From Pinus tabuliformis (Eukaryota > Streptophyta > Pinopsida > Pinales > Pinaceae), in assembly GCA_031772625.1 (NCBI GenBank), contig CM062808.1:472933655-472997654 (forward strand): a stretch of DNA of 64,000 bases. The letters run 5' to 3'. Positions 12,420 to 22,070 of the stretch are shown piece after piece. Both the position numbers and the translations under genes were made by a program. How positions within the stretch are numbered: position 1 is the stretch's first letter; every line of letters starts with the position of its first letter. The notes under the pieces were generated by a model. That model saw only the letters and a list, made by a program, of their open reading frames with translations. It was not told the DNA's origin and ran no database searches.

Positions 12420-12436
12420 ATAGGAGAGTTCACCTG

Positions 12437-13979
12437 GATTCTATCCAGTGGTCCTGTCTCCTCTTCAAATTCTGTGAATTCCATGAATTCCATGTTGGTT
12501 AGAATCTTTGCCATCATTGTGACTTTGTTTACTAACCTTCTAATTTGTTTTTTCACTTCATCCATATTTAACAATATTTCCCATTTCTCTTCTGATTGCT
12601 CAACTAATACTTTTCCCATAATGTTCTTAAGTTTACAACAAAGGTTTATGGCTATCATATATATTGTAATCTTCATTCTCATGTTGCTCGTGTTGAAAAC
12701 TCATCTGCCACCATATTTCTCTTCTTCTGCACCTGCTATGAACCATCATTCAATTCTTGATCTGCTCTCAATTTCCCCAATTTCACTTTGGATCGTTAGT
12801 GGGTATTTTCGTAGTAAATATCAATAAAATGATACGCTATCATATGGGCTTGACAGGTAGATGGAATTCTAGCATTACTACAACCCCTCCTACCACTTGA
12901 ACCTCCTCACTAAGGCATAATTCTCCAACAAGAATGAGTATAGGACCGAGGTTCAAAGAAAGGAGGATGACATACTACACAAAAAAGAACAGTGGACAAC
13001 GCAAACCTAAGAAAGAGAACATTTAGCCAGTCCACCCAAGATAGCACAAAGATCGCTCACCTTCAAACAAATGTCAACCCAAGACTCACAGAGAGAAAAC
13101 TAAGGACCAAACTTTTGTAGGGATGAGTTTGAAGCGTATCCCCACCCTTTCATAATCATCTAAAACAATACGGGAGGCAAGGTGACTGTCTAACACAAGA
13201 ATCAAAGAAAAGATATGAGACAGGGGTGACTATAATCCACAAAAGAAAAAGATAATCCTAGATAACACAAAAGAGATATCCCAACACTAAGACAAAGACA
13301 CGACCAAAGAAGCTTAAACTTTATACAAGTATAGGCCCAAATTGAGAACCAAAAGCACCAAAGAGGAATGCCAAGATAGATGAGATATAATGAAAGTTCA
13401 AACCATGGATTACTTTTCTATGAAGAATTTTCAAAGGCTAAGACAACTGAGTGGAAAAATGGAGTTTCAAAACTAAATCCTTCCACACCCTCTATGAGAC
13501 CCTAATTTCAAAATGCTTAAGAAAAGAGTCCACCACTATAATAAGGAACTAAACATTGATATGATAATTTGTGCATAAGAAAACAAGACCAATACGCCCA
13601 ATATGCCAAAGGAATTGATGAATGCCACTAAAATTGTCAAAAAGTACTTCCCAGAGCTTATTCACTGAATGAGGAGCTTGACAAAACCAAACAATGTTAA
13701 ATATGAATGAATTTGGGGCTAATCATGATGATCATGTAATTAGAGGGATTACTTTTATCTCCACTTTTAAAATTAGGAACAATGAGGTTTTGAGTTCTAG
13801 GTTTAGGAAAACCCTACTTGACTACCAAATTGAATGGATTTTGTATGTGATGAATAAGGACAGGGCCCTCCAATTTTTAAGATATTGGCTTGGTAACTTT
13901 TGATGTGAATCTTATCTTTCCTTTTGCAAGTGCTTAACCCCAAACTTTATATATTTTATGACAAAACTTCATCCTAATA
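12437..13979. other. Spacer; no recognised gene
   Basis: This is the right flank of the LINE A insertion. The minus strand is open from 12,682 down into the LINE (94 codons) with an acidic, K/E/M-rich sequence. The host part resembles a charged helical protein fragment, but I cannot name it, and on the far side of the insertion the frame closes quickly. The stretch 12,900-13,690 is purine-rich on the plus strand and contains only stop-rich frames. A 69-codon plus-strand frame at 13,694-13,903 is not convincing. Confidence 0.4.
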
Positions 13980-14431
13980 GAAACATTTAGAATGTTTTCC
14001 ACAACCAAATGGGATTTAGAAAGATTTTTTAGGTAAGAGTTCAAGTCATTCAGAGGAATCATACTATTCTCTTTAATTTTAAAAGTCAAAATTTACCTCT
14101 ATAATCTTTTAATATCTAACTTTGATAAGTGCAGAAGCTTCTATTGTTTTATGTTTATGTAGTGCCTTTTTTTTTTCTTTTTAATTAAGGCTTTGTATCT
14201 TTTTATCTCATCTGATTTTAGCGAACCATTAGAGACATCCCTAATAGCTTCTCTAGCACTTTTACACTCATTGACATACCAATGATTGGCTATTCTATTT
14301 TTCTTTTTACATAACATCTCAATAGATAATTTGTTAATGGAAGTAGAGATGGTTGTCATAAAATTATGATAGAGGTTTTCAATATTGTTCTTATACAATA
14401 TGACATTTAATTCATTATTTAAGTGTTTCAA
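13980..14431 (-). pseudogene. Fragment of a non-LTR retrotransposon (region between endonuclease and RT)
   Basis: The 96-codon minus-strand frame (14,431-14,141) contains NHWYVNECKSAREAI followed by an RYKALIKKKKKRHY segment. This is the 'W-x-x-x-EC-x-x-AR ... Y-x-x-x-x-K-x-K-K-x-x-Y' pattern that precedes the RT of several LINE lineages. Further 3' on the same strand, in another frame, a segment resembling 'PLNDLNSYLKNL' continues the similarity to about 13,980. No RT core follows, so the copy is truncated and frameshifted. It does not resemble LINE A at this position and probably belongs to a different LINE family. The assignment rests on pattern memory, not alignment. Confidence 0.5.
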
Positions 14432-15957
14432 GAAAAATTAACATTATTTTTTGTTTAAAAGGAAAGTACTTTAGCTATCAAAGTTTTCTTCAATGGAGAT
14501 TTTGTGCAGGATAAAATTCAAAGTTGAAGCCAAAGGTCGATGGTTGAAGTTAGACTCATGCTCATTTAAAAGGTTAAAATTTACTATTTATTTGTATATG
14601 CATGGGGATATCACATAGTCCATGACACTACTACCTAGTTCATGGATACAAATCATCTAGTTAGAAATTTACCATCTCATTAGACCATTGCAAATTATTA
14701 GATATTGAGAACTATAAAACTCAATTAGTTCAATACCAAATAAATTCTCAATCAGAGCTTCATAGTTTTTTGCACCTATTAGCTAAAGCAAGGTCCTCAT
14801 CTAGCTAAAGAGGATTAGGATTGGAATTATTGTTTAGAAAAATAACTTAATTAGCTGAGTTACAACATTAAAGCCTCTTAGAAATGGGATAGTATCTTTA
14901 ATTCTCATATTGTAAATACCTTGTTCTGTGTTTGTAGGGACAATTTTTATCTAGGTTGTTTTTCTTATAGAAATAGAATTTGATGGGCAAGAAGTAATAG
15001 ATTGTTATATAAATATTGTTGGCATTAAAATCTTAAATCTCCCTCCAAATGTATTGATTGAGAATGTATTTATTATAAGTCAAATGTGAGAAGAAATGTT
15101 CATTTTATGTAACAAGCATATGCCTCCAATCCCTTTATGAAGGATTTGATATTCAATATCAATCACAATACAAATCCTTCAATGTTAAGAACCTTAGATT
15201 CTTCATGCTTACAAGCTTCAACCAATAATACAATACCAATTTCACTCAAAATATAAATTAATATATGCCATTTGTTCCATGGAACACCATGAAGAGGATC
15301 TCAAGTATACCAAATTCCTATTTATTTTTTACCTTTAGTATTTGTATCTCTAATAATAACTTTTTAGTTCCTAATTATTGTTTGTTTTCCTTCTTTCTTA
15401 GTTTCTTTAATTTTTCTGATTTACTTAGTTAATTCTATTTGGTCTTTTGGAATGAAGTATTTTCTTTATAAATATTTTGGCCTCTTTTATGCTTTGTAAT
15501 TTTGCTTAATATACTATATTTATGGTCCTTAAAACTTCACTTACTATAATCAACCTATCTTTATATTCAATTATTTTGTCCAATCTCTTTACTTTTATGA
15601 AATAAGTTGTCTCAATATATAATTTATGTTTTAATTCTTGTTAACATGTCTTTTATCTTTCAACACTTTAAAAAAACAAGCCAATAAATATATAAAATAG
15701 AATTATATTTCTTTATATTTAGATTCCTTCACTCTCGAGAACATGTCCAGTTCTTTTTAAAAATAATTATAAAATATAATTGAAAATTAAATCACTTTGA
15801 TGGTGATATTAAGTATAATAAGTTTCCTTAGGTTATGGCCAGTTATAAAAAATAACTATATCAAATCATAGCAAACAAATTGGAATCCTTTATTTAGACA
15901 TAATAGAAATATAAAAAAAAATTATAAAACAAAATAGAGGACATTATTAATAATAAT
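14432..15957. other. AT-rich spacer, nothing recognised
   Basis: About 1.5 kb of AT-rich DNA lies between the non-LTR fragment and the LINE B insertion. No open frame with recognisable content, structured repeat or RNA gene is visible. Confidence 0.5.
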
Positions 15958-17415
15958 TAGTATATACCCCGGATGCGGGTGGATAGGGACGTGTTCAATG
16001 CGATGGGACAGGGGTGGTGGGAGGCGGCTCGACACCTGCCCACCCTGTACGTGAAGGAGTATGTAACGCGGGGGAAGGCAGCCTGGCAGGCAGACTCCCA
16101 CATTCTCTCGTTAGGTGCCGCAGGTTCAGTCGTAAATGCATGGGTACTCGCATGTTGTGAGCTGCAAGCGATGGCGGTCTTCATCAATGGGGCAGTTATG
16201 GTGTGGTTTTACCGAGGGAGGAAATACAACTATAAGGAAGCGCAAGGCAGTGCAAGCGCGAGGCAGATAGATGAAGTCTTAGGCTGGATCCTCTCTGTCA
16301 ATTCTGCGTCTGAAACGGAGGTGGCGTGTATGGTTTATGCTATTTCTCTCTGGGACACTGGCTGGAGTTCGAACTCCGAGCAGTGGTCTCTGTCTTTAAG
16401 TCTCGGGTGCATTAGTCCTGTTTTGAGCAAAGGTTTTGGAAAGGAGGAAGAGGACTTCGAAGGCAATAGCCTCTCCGCTCTCGTGGGCTCAAAGAGTTTC
16501 AGTCAAACGTTTTCTCCTGCCGCGGTGGGCTTTCGAGGATCCAGTGCAGCGTCTGTTGGGAATCCGTCTGAGGCCCCTCCTTTCATGGCCCGCCTGCGAC
16601 AGAGGATGGGCTGCGAGCGGGTTCAACCCAGACGTGCCCCTAATGAATCCAATTCGGACTCGCCGGCCTCCAGCGAGCTGTTCACTGGGCGCTATCCGAG
16701 CACTCATAGCGGACGAGGAAGGCGCCGAGCCACCAATTTGCCTCCTGGGCCACCCTCTTCCACTGGGTCTGCCATTTTCACCTTTGACAGTTCGCTTCAT
16801 CGGCCACGAGTCACTGCTCACATCACGGTAATGTTTTATGAAACCACGCAATTGGGAGGCACTGTTGATCATATCATAGGATTTGGTGATGTTGATGGTC
16901 CTCCCACGGCATTCCAGCTTGGCATTGGTATGGTGCCACAGCCTGCACAAGCGGAACCTGGAAGAATCCTTCAGGACACGGTGATGCAACCTGCCGATCC
17001 CGGTCCCTCTGCTCAGTTCAACGCTCCAGCAGAAGATGAACAGCAATTCGGATGGTGTCCTGTTGTGGAGGAACAGCCTGATGAGTAGCGTGCCCATGCT
17101 GGAGGTAAACCTCCGTCTTTTTGTTCCAGTTTTGGAAATCGTCGACTGCCTCTTTGTTATCCGGGTTCTGGGTCTATGCCAGTTGCTGATGAACGGGTCT
17201 CCTCTTTTTGATTAATATGTATGGGTTGCTATGGATGGTTTTGTTTTCAGTTTTCAGTTATGGGTCTCTTCGCCTCTGGAGAGAGGCTTTGTTAGTTTTT
17301 TCTTGGAATGATAGCTCTTCTTCAGAGCTTTGTACCGACTTCGGTCACCCTGTAAATATTTTCTCTTCTACTTAATAGAATTAGTTTTACACAAAAAAAA
17401 AAAAAATAGTATATA
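15958..17415 (+). mobile_element. LINE B: 5'-truncated relative of LINE A with 9-bp TSD
   Basis: The direct repeat tagtatata lies at 15958-15966 and 17407-17415. The 1,440-bp body begins ccccggatgcgggtgg, which corresponds to the last codons of LINE A ORF2 (cacccggatgcgggtgg at about 10,976). It ends with ttaatagaattagtttt and a poly(A) run like LINE A. It is therefore an independent insertion of a related subfamily, truncated almost exactly at the ORF2/ORF3 boundary. Outside the shared ends and the ORF3 motif the two sequences are quite diverged. Higher GC than the flanks makes the island stand out. Confidence 0.9.
15973..17088 (+). CDS. LINE B ORF3, intact 371-codon frame of unknown function
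   Basis: The frame starts at the ATG within atgcgggtggatag, whose +1-shifted reading is the end of ORF2 (stop TAG 15984-15986). The overlap is 14 nt, with the same start context as in LINE A. The N-terminal ~200 residues are mixed, with W- and C-containing hydrophobic segments and S-rich stretches. A basic region with RPRRAP-like and GRGRRRA segments follows (residues about 215-260). Then comes IFTFDSSLHRPRVTAHIT at about residues 265-282, the counterpart of FTFHSRLNRPVLTASIT in LINE A. The tail is acidic and rich in P, Q and E, and the frame stops at TAG 17086-17088. No known domain is recognised. Although open, it lies in a truncated element with no visible promoter, so expression is doubtful. 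Confidence 0.6.
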   Translation: MRVDRDVFNAMGQGWWEAARHLPTLYVKEYVTRGKAAWQADSHILSLGAAGSVVNAWVLACCELQAMAVFINGAVMVWFYRGRKYNYKEAQGSASARQIDEVLGWILSVNSASETEVACMVYAISLWDTGWSSNSEQWSLSLSLGCISPVLSKGFGKEEEDFEGNSLSALVGSKSFSQTFSPAAVGFRGSSAASVGNPSEAPPFMARLRQRMGCERVQPRRAPNESNSDSPASSELFTGRYPSTHSGRGRRRATNLPPGPPSSTGSAIFTFDSSLHRPRVTAHITVMFYETTQLGGTVDHIIGFGDVDGPPTAFQLGIGMVPQPAQAEPGRILQDTVMQPADPGPSAQFNAPAEDEQQFGWCPVVEEQPDE

Positions 17416-18188
17416 ATACATTATTAATGATGAAATGATTAATTAATATTTAATATTTAATATTTAATATTTAATATAATAAATTTAATTGATTTATTAT
17501 GAGTTTTAAATTTTGTTATAATTTATTTATTTGTAAAACTTATTTTTACATGTATGAATTTATTACATTTAATTTTTTATTCTTTGAAAATTTTCAAAAT
17601 AGATGTTACTTCCAAAATTAATTTGTTAACAAAATTATAAGGGTGTTATATTTTGTTCAAAAAGTAATTTACACTAGCTTGAATTTAACCATTATAAAAA
17701 AGAGTAACATCCTGGAAACTAAACCAATAATCTCTTTAAATTAATGCCATAACGTAAATAAAATATTAAATATATATTTTTAATTAAAATATAATTATTT
17801 TAAAATTTTAGTTTTATCATTACTTTTTAATACTAATTTAAATGTTCAATCAAAAATAGACCATATTAAAAATTATTTTCCATAAAACACAACAATAAAA
17901 TTTAAACTACCTCCTCTTTAACCTAATTAATTGAATTTCTTTAAATTTTTTATCTAAATTAAATTACTTTACAGTTTTAACAATAATCAATAATTAAATT
18001 AAATTAAATTTCTTTACCGTATCAATTAAATTACTATTAAAACCATGTACTCGCATAAAACATGTAAATATGCTTGTTATAATAAGCACGAGGACCATGA
18101 TGTAAATATAATTGTCTAACAATGAATTATGACCGTCTGTTACAGTGATCTAATTATCATCACTTCAATCCTCCACTCAGCGGGTCCC
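17416..18188. other. AT-rich spacer downstream of the TNL gene
   Basis: This stretch holds a (taatatt)n heptamer run at about 17,446-17,480 and otherwise featureless AT-rich sequence. It is the 3' flank of the minus-strand TNL gene. I do not see a clear AATAAA-type signal close to the stop codon. Confidence 0.5.
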
Positions 18189-21100
18189 CTACTCCCACAC
18201 AGGGCATTGTAATTTAGGACATTTTGAGACATCTAGCATACGCAACCACGTAAAATCTTCAACGCCTTCCACTTCTTCTAACTCAAGGCACCCTCCAACA
18301 TTCATTTCCTGAAGCTCTGTCGCGTGCTCCAACCCCCGGATCCTCCTCAGCTTCACACATCCATCTGCGTAAAACCACTCCAAGGATACCAACTTTTCCA
18401 TGCTGGGCAGTTCTTCTAACTCTGAGCACCCAGAAACACTTAGGAATCTAAGATTTGTCGTCTGCCCCAACCCCTGTATAGTCTTAAGCTTCTTACATCC
18501 GTCTGCACACAACCCCTCCAAGGATACCAACCTTTCGATGCCCCGCAATTCTTCTAACTCCGAGCATCCAGAAACATTTAAGCGTATAAGCTCTGTAGCC
18601 TGAGCCAACCCGTGTATGCTCTTCAGCTTCATACATCCCTTTGCCAGCAGCATCTTCAATTTCAGCTTCAGACATCCGCCTACCCGCAACTCTTCCAAAA
18701 ATACCAATGATTGCAACTCTATGCATCCAGAAATATACAGAGATCTAAGCTTTGTGGCCTGTCCCAAGCCCCTTATGCTCTTGAGTTTACCACATTCGTA
18801 TGCCTGCAACTCCTCCAAACATAAAAACGTTTCCATATTTGGTAGCTCTTCTAGCATGGAGCACCAAGAAACATTTAGGGATCTCAACTTCGTCGCCTGC
18901 GCCGACCCCCGTATGCTCTTCAGGCTATCACATGCCTGTGCCCGCAACTCCAAACATAAAATCGTTTCCATACTTGGCAGCTCTTCTAGCTTGGAGCACC
19001 CAGAAACATCTAGGAATCTGAGCTTCGTCCCCTGCGCCGAGACCCGTATGCTTTTCAGCCTCACACATAGGCTTGCATGCAACTCCTCCAAACATAAAAA
19101 CGTTTCCATACTTGGCAGCTCTTCTAGCTCGGAGCACCAAGAAACATCTAGGGATCTCAGCTTCGTCGCCTGCGCCGACCCCCGTATGCTCTTCAGCCTC
19201 TTACATTCTTTTGCCAGCAACTCCTCCAAACATAAAAACGTTTCCATACTTGGCAGCTCTTCTAGCTCGGAGCACCCAGAAACATTTAGGGATCTCAACT
19301 TCTTCACCTGCGACGACCCCCGTATGCTCTTCAGGCTCTCACATCCCTGTGCCTGCAACTCCTCCAAACATAAAAACGTTTCCATACTTGGTAGCTCTTC
19401 TAGCTTGGAGCACCGAGAAACATTAAGGGATCTCAACTTCGTCGCCTGCGCCGACCCCCGTATGCTCTTCAGGGTCTCACATCCCTGTGCCCGCAACTCC
19501 TCCAAACATAAAAACGTTTCCATACTTGGCAGCTCTTCTAGGTTGTAGCACCCAGAAACATCTAGGAATCTGAGCTTCGTCCCCTGAGCCGGGACCGGTA
19601 TGCTATTCAGCCTCACACATTGGCTTGCATGCAACTCCTCCAAAGATGCTGGCAACTGCAGAGGTGCGTGCAAAAGCAAAATGTTCACTCGTTACCACCA
19701 CAAGTAATATCATAATTCACATTATCATAACCTTACGAATTCTTTTCGAACGAAAATGTTGTGCGACAGTAATACCTACTAAACATACCAACGTCAACCT
19801 AACAAATTTCTAAACATACAAACATCAACATAACAAATTTCTACTTACTGATGATTCGCATTCACTGTCCAACAATGTTTTTAATTCGCTTCCATCCACT
19901 TGTAGAACCCTTAATTTCTTCATTGTAACCAACGAAGGCAGGGAAGAGTAGGGACATCCTTTCCAGCTGAACCACAATAGATTTGGTAACTTCACCCTCG
20001 TCAGGATGCGTTCCAAGAGAGAGCGTTCAATATGAAGAATTTGCAACCTCCTCAAAATGCGGTTCCAGCCATCATTTTCAGTCTCAATAATGTCACATAG
20101 ATCATCGCCACCAAATTCGCCTTCAACCAGCCGAATTCCCCGCACCGTGATTACCTGTCCATAGTTGAAAAACGAATGTTATGGCTAAACGCATTTAGTG
20201 AATAATCTTAAAAAAGAGAATGACTAAACACTTACAAATGATTGTTGTGACAAATAATCAATAACCCTTTTTGTCTGCCAAAGACGATGTGGCGACGAAG
20301 TAGCAGCAACCTCTCTTCCCAGGTCTCTTACGTGGTCGTGCATACGTATACAATTCCAGTCGTCCACTTCTACAAGAGACTTGTCCTGCAGATTTAGAAA
20401 CCCTCGCTTTCCTCTCCAATCTGATCCGTTCCATATGCTTATGGCCGAATCCCTGTTTTCACCTATGAAAAAGCACGCGATATCTAGGAATATCTCTTTT
20501 TCCTGTTTATCAAGTGAGCAATAACTTCTAGAAAGTGTCTTCTGTATCTCACTGGGAAGTATTTCTTTAAGAGCCTCCAATTCGTCTTCCCACTCGGATA
20601 TTTCTTTATTATAAAGTAATGCCCCAACTATTTTCAGAGATAAGGGCAATCCATCGCAACATTCTAAAAACTTATATACTAGATGCTGAAAATCTGGAAG
20701 CGGATCAGCTTGGCTGAAGGCATAGGAACAGAAGAGCTCTTGGGAGTGCTCTTCATTAAGCCCAGATAGCTTATAAATAGATGAATCTTCAACTCTTGAG
20801 TTTCTTAGAACACCCCTATCCCTAGATGTAATCAATATTAAACTCCGTGAATTGAGATTATCAGTTTGGACAGGCAAAAATGCATTCACCTGGTCAACAT
20901 TATCAACATCATCAAACACTATTAAAGTGTCAAAAAGTTTCAGAGGCTCTACCAGCTTCTTTTTACCTTCATGAACATTGTTTACCTGCTCATCCCTTCC
21001 ATTCAAGGCCTTAAGGAGTTGACTCTGTAACAAATGTAAAGAACCCTTACTTGCATGATCTCTGACGTCAGCTAAAAAGCAGGATTTCCTATAACCTAAT

Positions 21101-21932
21101 GTCTTCTCATTGAAGAAAATTTTTGCTAACGTTGTTTTTCCTACGCCACCTAACCCTACAATCCCCAAGATCTGAGGTTTCCCGCTTTCCTCTTTCTGCA
21201 ACAGCACTCTATCTTCGAAATCTTTGAGCTTTGAATCCAACCCTGTTGGATAATCAGCCACGTGCAAGCCTGGCTCTGGCACCATTTCTGACAGACGTTT
21301 AACCAACTTATCTAGCAGCTCCAGCACCAACTCCTCACTAATTATTCAGAAACAATAAGTAGACCTAGTGAGAAACAAACGCCTATGTCTATTTATCAGT
21401 ATAAAACACAACTATATCAATACGGAAGGTTGAGTTCTCACCCATTGGACGACTCCAGCTCGAAACCGCTATTATTTGCCACTTGCTGAAGTGCATTTCC
21501 CCATTCTTTAACAGTGTTGGTATCATATCGCCCCTTCGTTTCATGTAATTGCAGGGCTTCACCATAAGAGTCCTGTATCCACCGAACTTTAGCGGGAGTG
21601 ACACGATAAAACACGGGAACTATAGGAGCTTTTGACTGTAACATCATTACGAGCTCGTTCAGGCACCAAGATGACTCAGCATATCTAGGAGAAAGGATCG
21701 CCACATGAACAGAGGCGTCTCTAATAACGTCCTTTAATTGAGAAGAAATTTCGTATCCCTCTTGCATCTCCTCTTCATCGAGGAAAGGCGTCAATCCTTT
21801 CTCTTGGAGGCGAAGATACAGAGATCTGGCAAAGGTTTTCTTCACTTCAACCCCGCGATGGTTTATGAAAATTTTGTAGGATTTGTAGCTGGGATTAGCC
21901 GCGGCAGAGGTGGAGGATGAGGATGCAGCCAT
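18189..21932 (-). CDS. TIR-NBS-LRR (TNL) intracellular immune receptor, four exons
   Basis: Exons on the minus strand are 21932-21442, 21337-20236, 20154-19849 and 19655-18189. Introns of 104, 81 and 193 bp all have GT...AG ends and keep the frame (phases 2, 0, 0), giving 3,366 nt and 1,121 aa with no internal stop. The TIR domain (residues about 17-160) has YKIFINHRGVEVKKTF and SPRYAESSWCLNEL; the Glu of CLNEL is the expected NADase catalytic residue. NBS motifs are the P-loop GLGGVGKT (225-232), kinase-2 LIVFDDVDN (302-310), LILITSRDRG, GLPL (393-396), an ACFF segment and MHDHVRDLGRE (from 496). A linker exon (532-633) leads into the LRR exon (634-1121), built from LxxLxxxxC-type repeats. 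TNLs detect pathogen effectors in the cytoplasm or nucleus; TIR activation generates NAD-derived signals. The protein ends soon after the last LRR, so no large post-LRR domain is present. All motifs are intact, so a functional gene is likely. Confidence 0.93.
18700..19643 (-). repeat. 138-bp (46-aa) LRR tandem array inside the TNL exon 4
   Basis: The block aaaaacgtttcca (plus strand) recurs at about 18823, 18959, 19097, 19235, 19373 and 19511. The period is exactly 138 bp, with one copy 3 bp shorter. Each unit encodes two 23-residue LRRs: 'LEEL-x-A-x-x-C-x-x-LKSIRG' and 'ATKLRSL-x-VS-x-C-S-x-LEELP'. Unit 5 shares HAS-x-CVRL and AQGTKLRFLDVSGC with unit 1, and unit 6 resembles unit 2. This suggests that a four-unit block was itself duplicated. 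Units differ mainly at variable, probably surface-exposed positions. Confidence 0.92.
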
Positions 21933-22070
21933 TGCGAACTGGAAAACAAAAATGAAAGGTAGTAAGCTTCGATACTATGGACGCAATTTGCAGAGGGGTA
22001 GCCAAGTTAGGGTTTGTAAAGCGCAGAGAGATAGTGGGAAACACTGGCTATAGATATTAAACCTTCACCT
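21933..22070 (-). promoter_or_regulatory. Candidate TNL 5' UTR and core promoter
   Basis: Upstream of the TNL ATG the minus strand reads a pyrimidine-rich leader. A weak TATA-like stretch (taatatctatag) lies at about 22,047-22,060, roughly 115-125 nt from the ATG. No stronger TATA is seen nearer. The assignment is positional and tentative. Confidence 0.25.

Larger units (their letters stand above)
5081..12436 (+). mobile_element. LINE A: full-length L1-type non-LTR retrotransposon with 17-bp TSD
   Basis: A perfect 17-bp direct repeat, ataggagagttcacctg, lies at 5081-5097 and 12420-12436. The body between them (5098-12419) ends in a poly(A) run. It carries, in order, a ~175-bp 5' leader, ORF1 with a CCHC knuckle, ORF2 with endonuclease, RT, zinc-finger and RNase H regions, a third ORF, and a ~460-bp 3' UTR ending in ttaatagaattagta before the A tail. 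The RNase H and the ATGA overlap of ORF1 and ORF2 fit plant L1-clade LINEs. The perfect duplication argues for a fairly recent insertion, yet all three ORFs carry lesions. The pre-insertion site lay in AT-rich spacer. Confidence 0.95.

Noticed and set aside
15973-17088. LINE B frame as a cellular gene
   Set aside because: Target duplication, poly(A) tail and shared ends with LINE A show that it is part of a LINE insertion.
16489-17097. Minus-strand 202-codon frame over LINE B
   Set aside because: It is a shadow of ORF3. The plus frame is supported by the motif shared with LINE A and the conserved start context; the minus frame has no such support.
18616-19548. Plus-strand 310-codon open frame and others opposite the TNL LRR exon
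   Set aside because: They are shadows of the strongly repetitive LRR codons on the minus strand. The repeats keep the opposite frames open, and the minus frame has clear LRR content with good splice sites.
18700-19643. Regularly spaced repeats that might suggest a CRISPR array
   Set aside because: The 138-bp units are contiguous and encode LRRs in frame in a plant gene; there are no short repeats with unique spacers.
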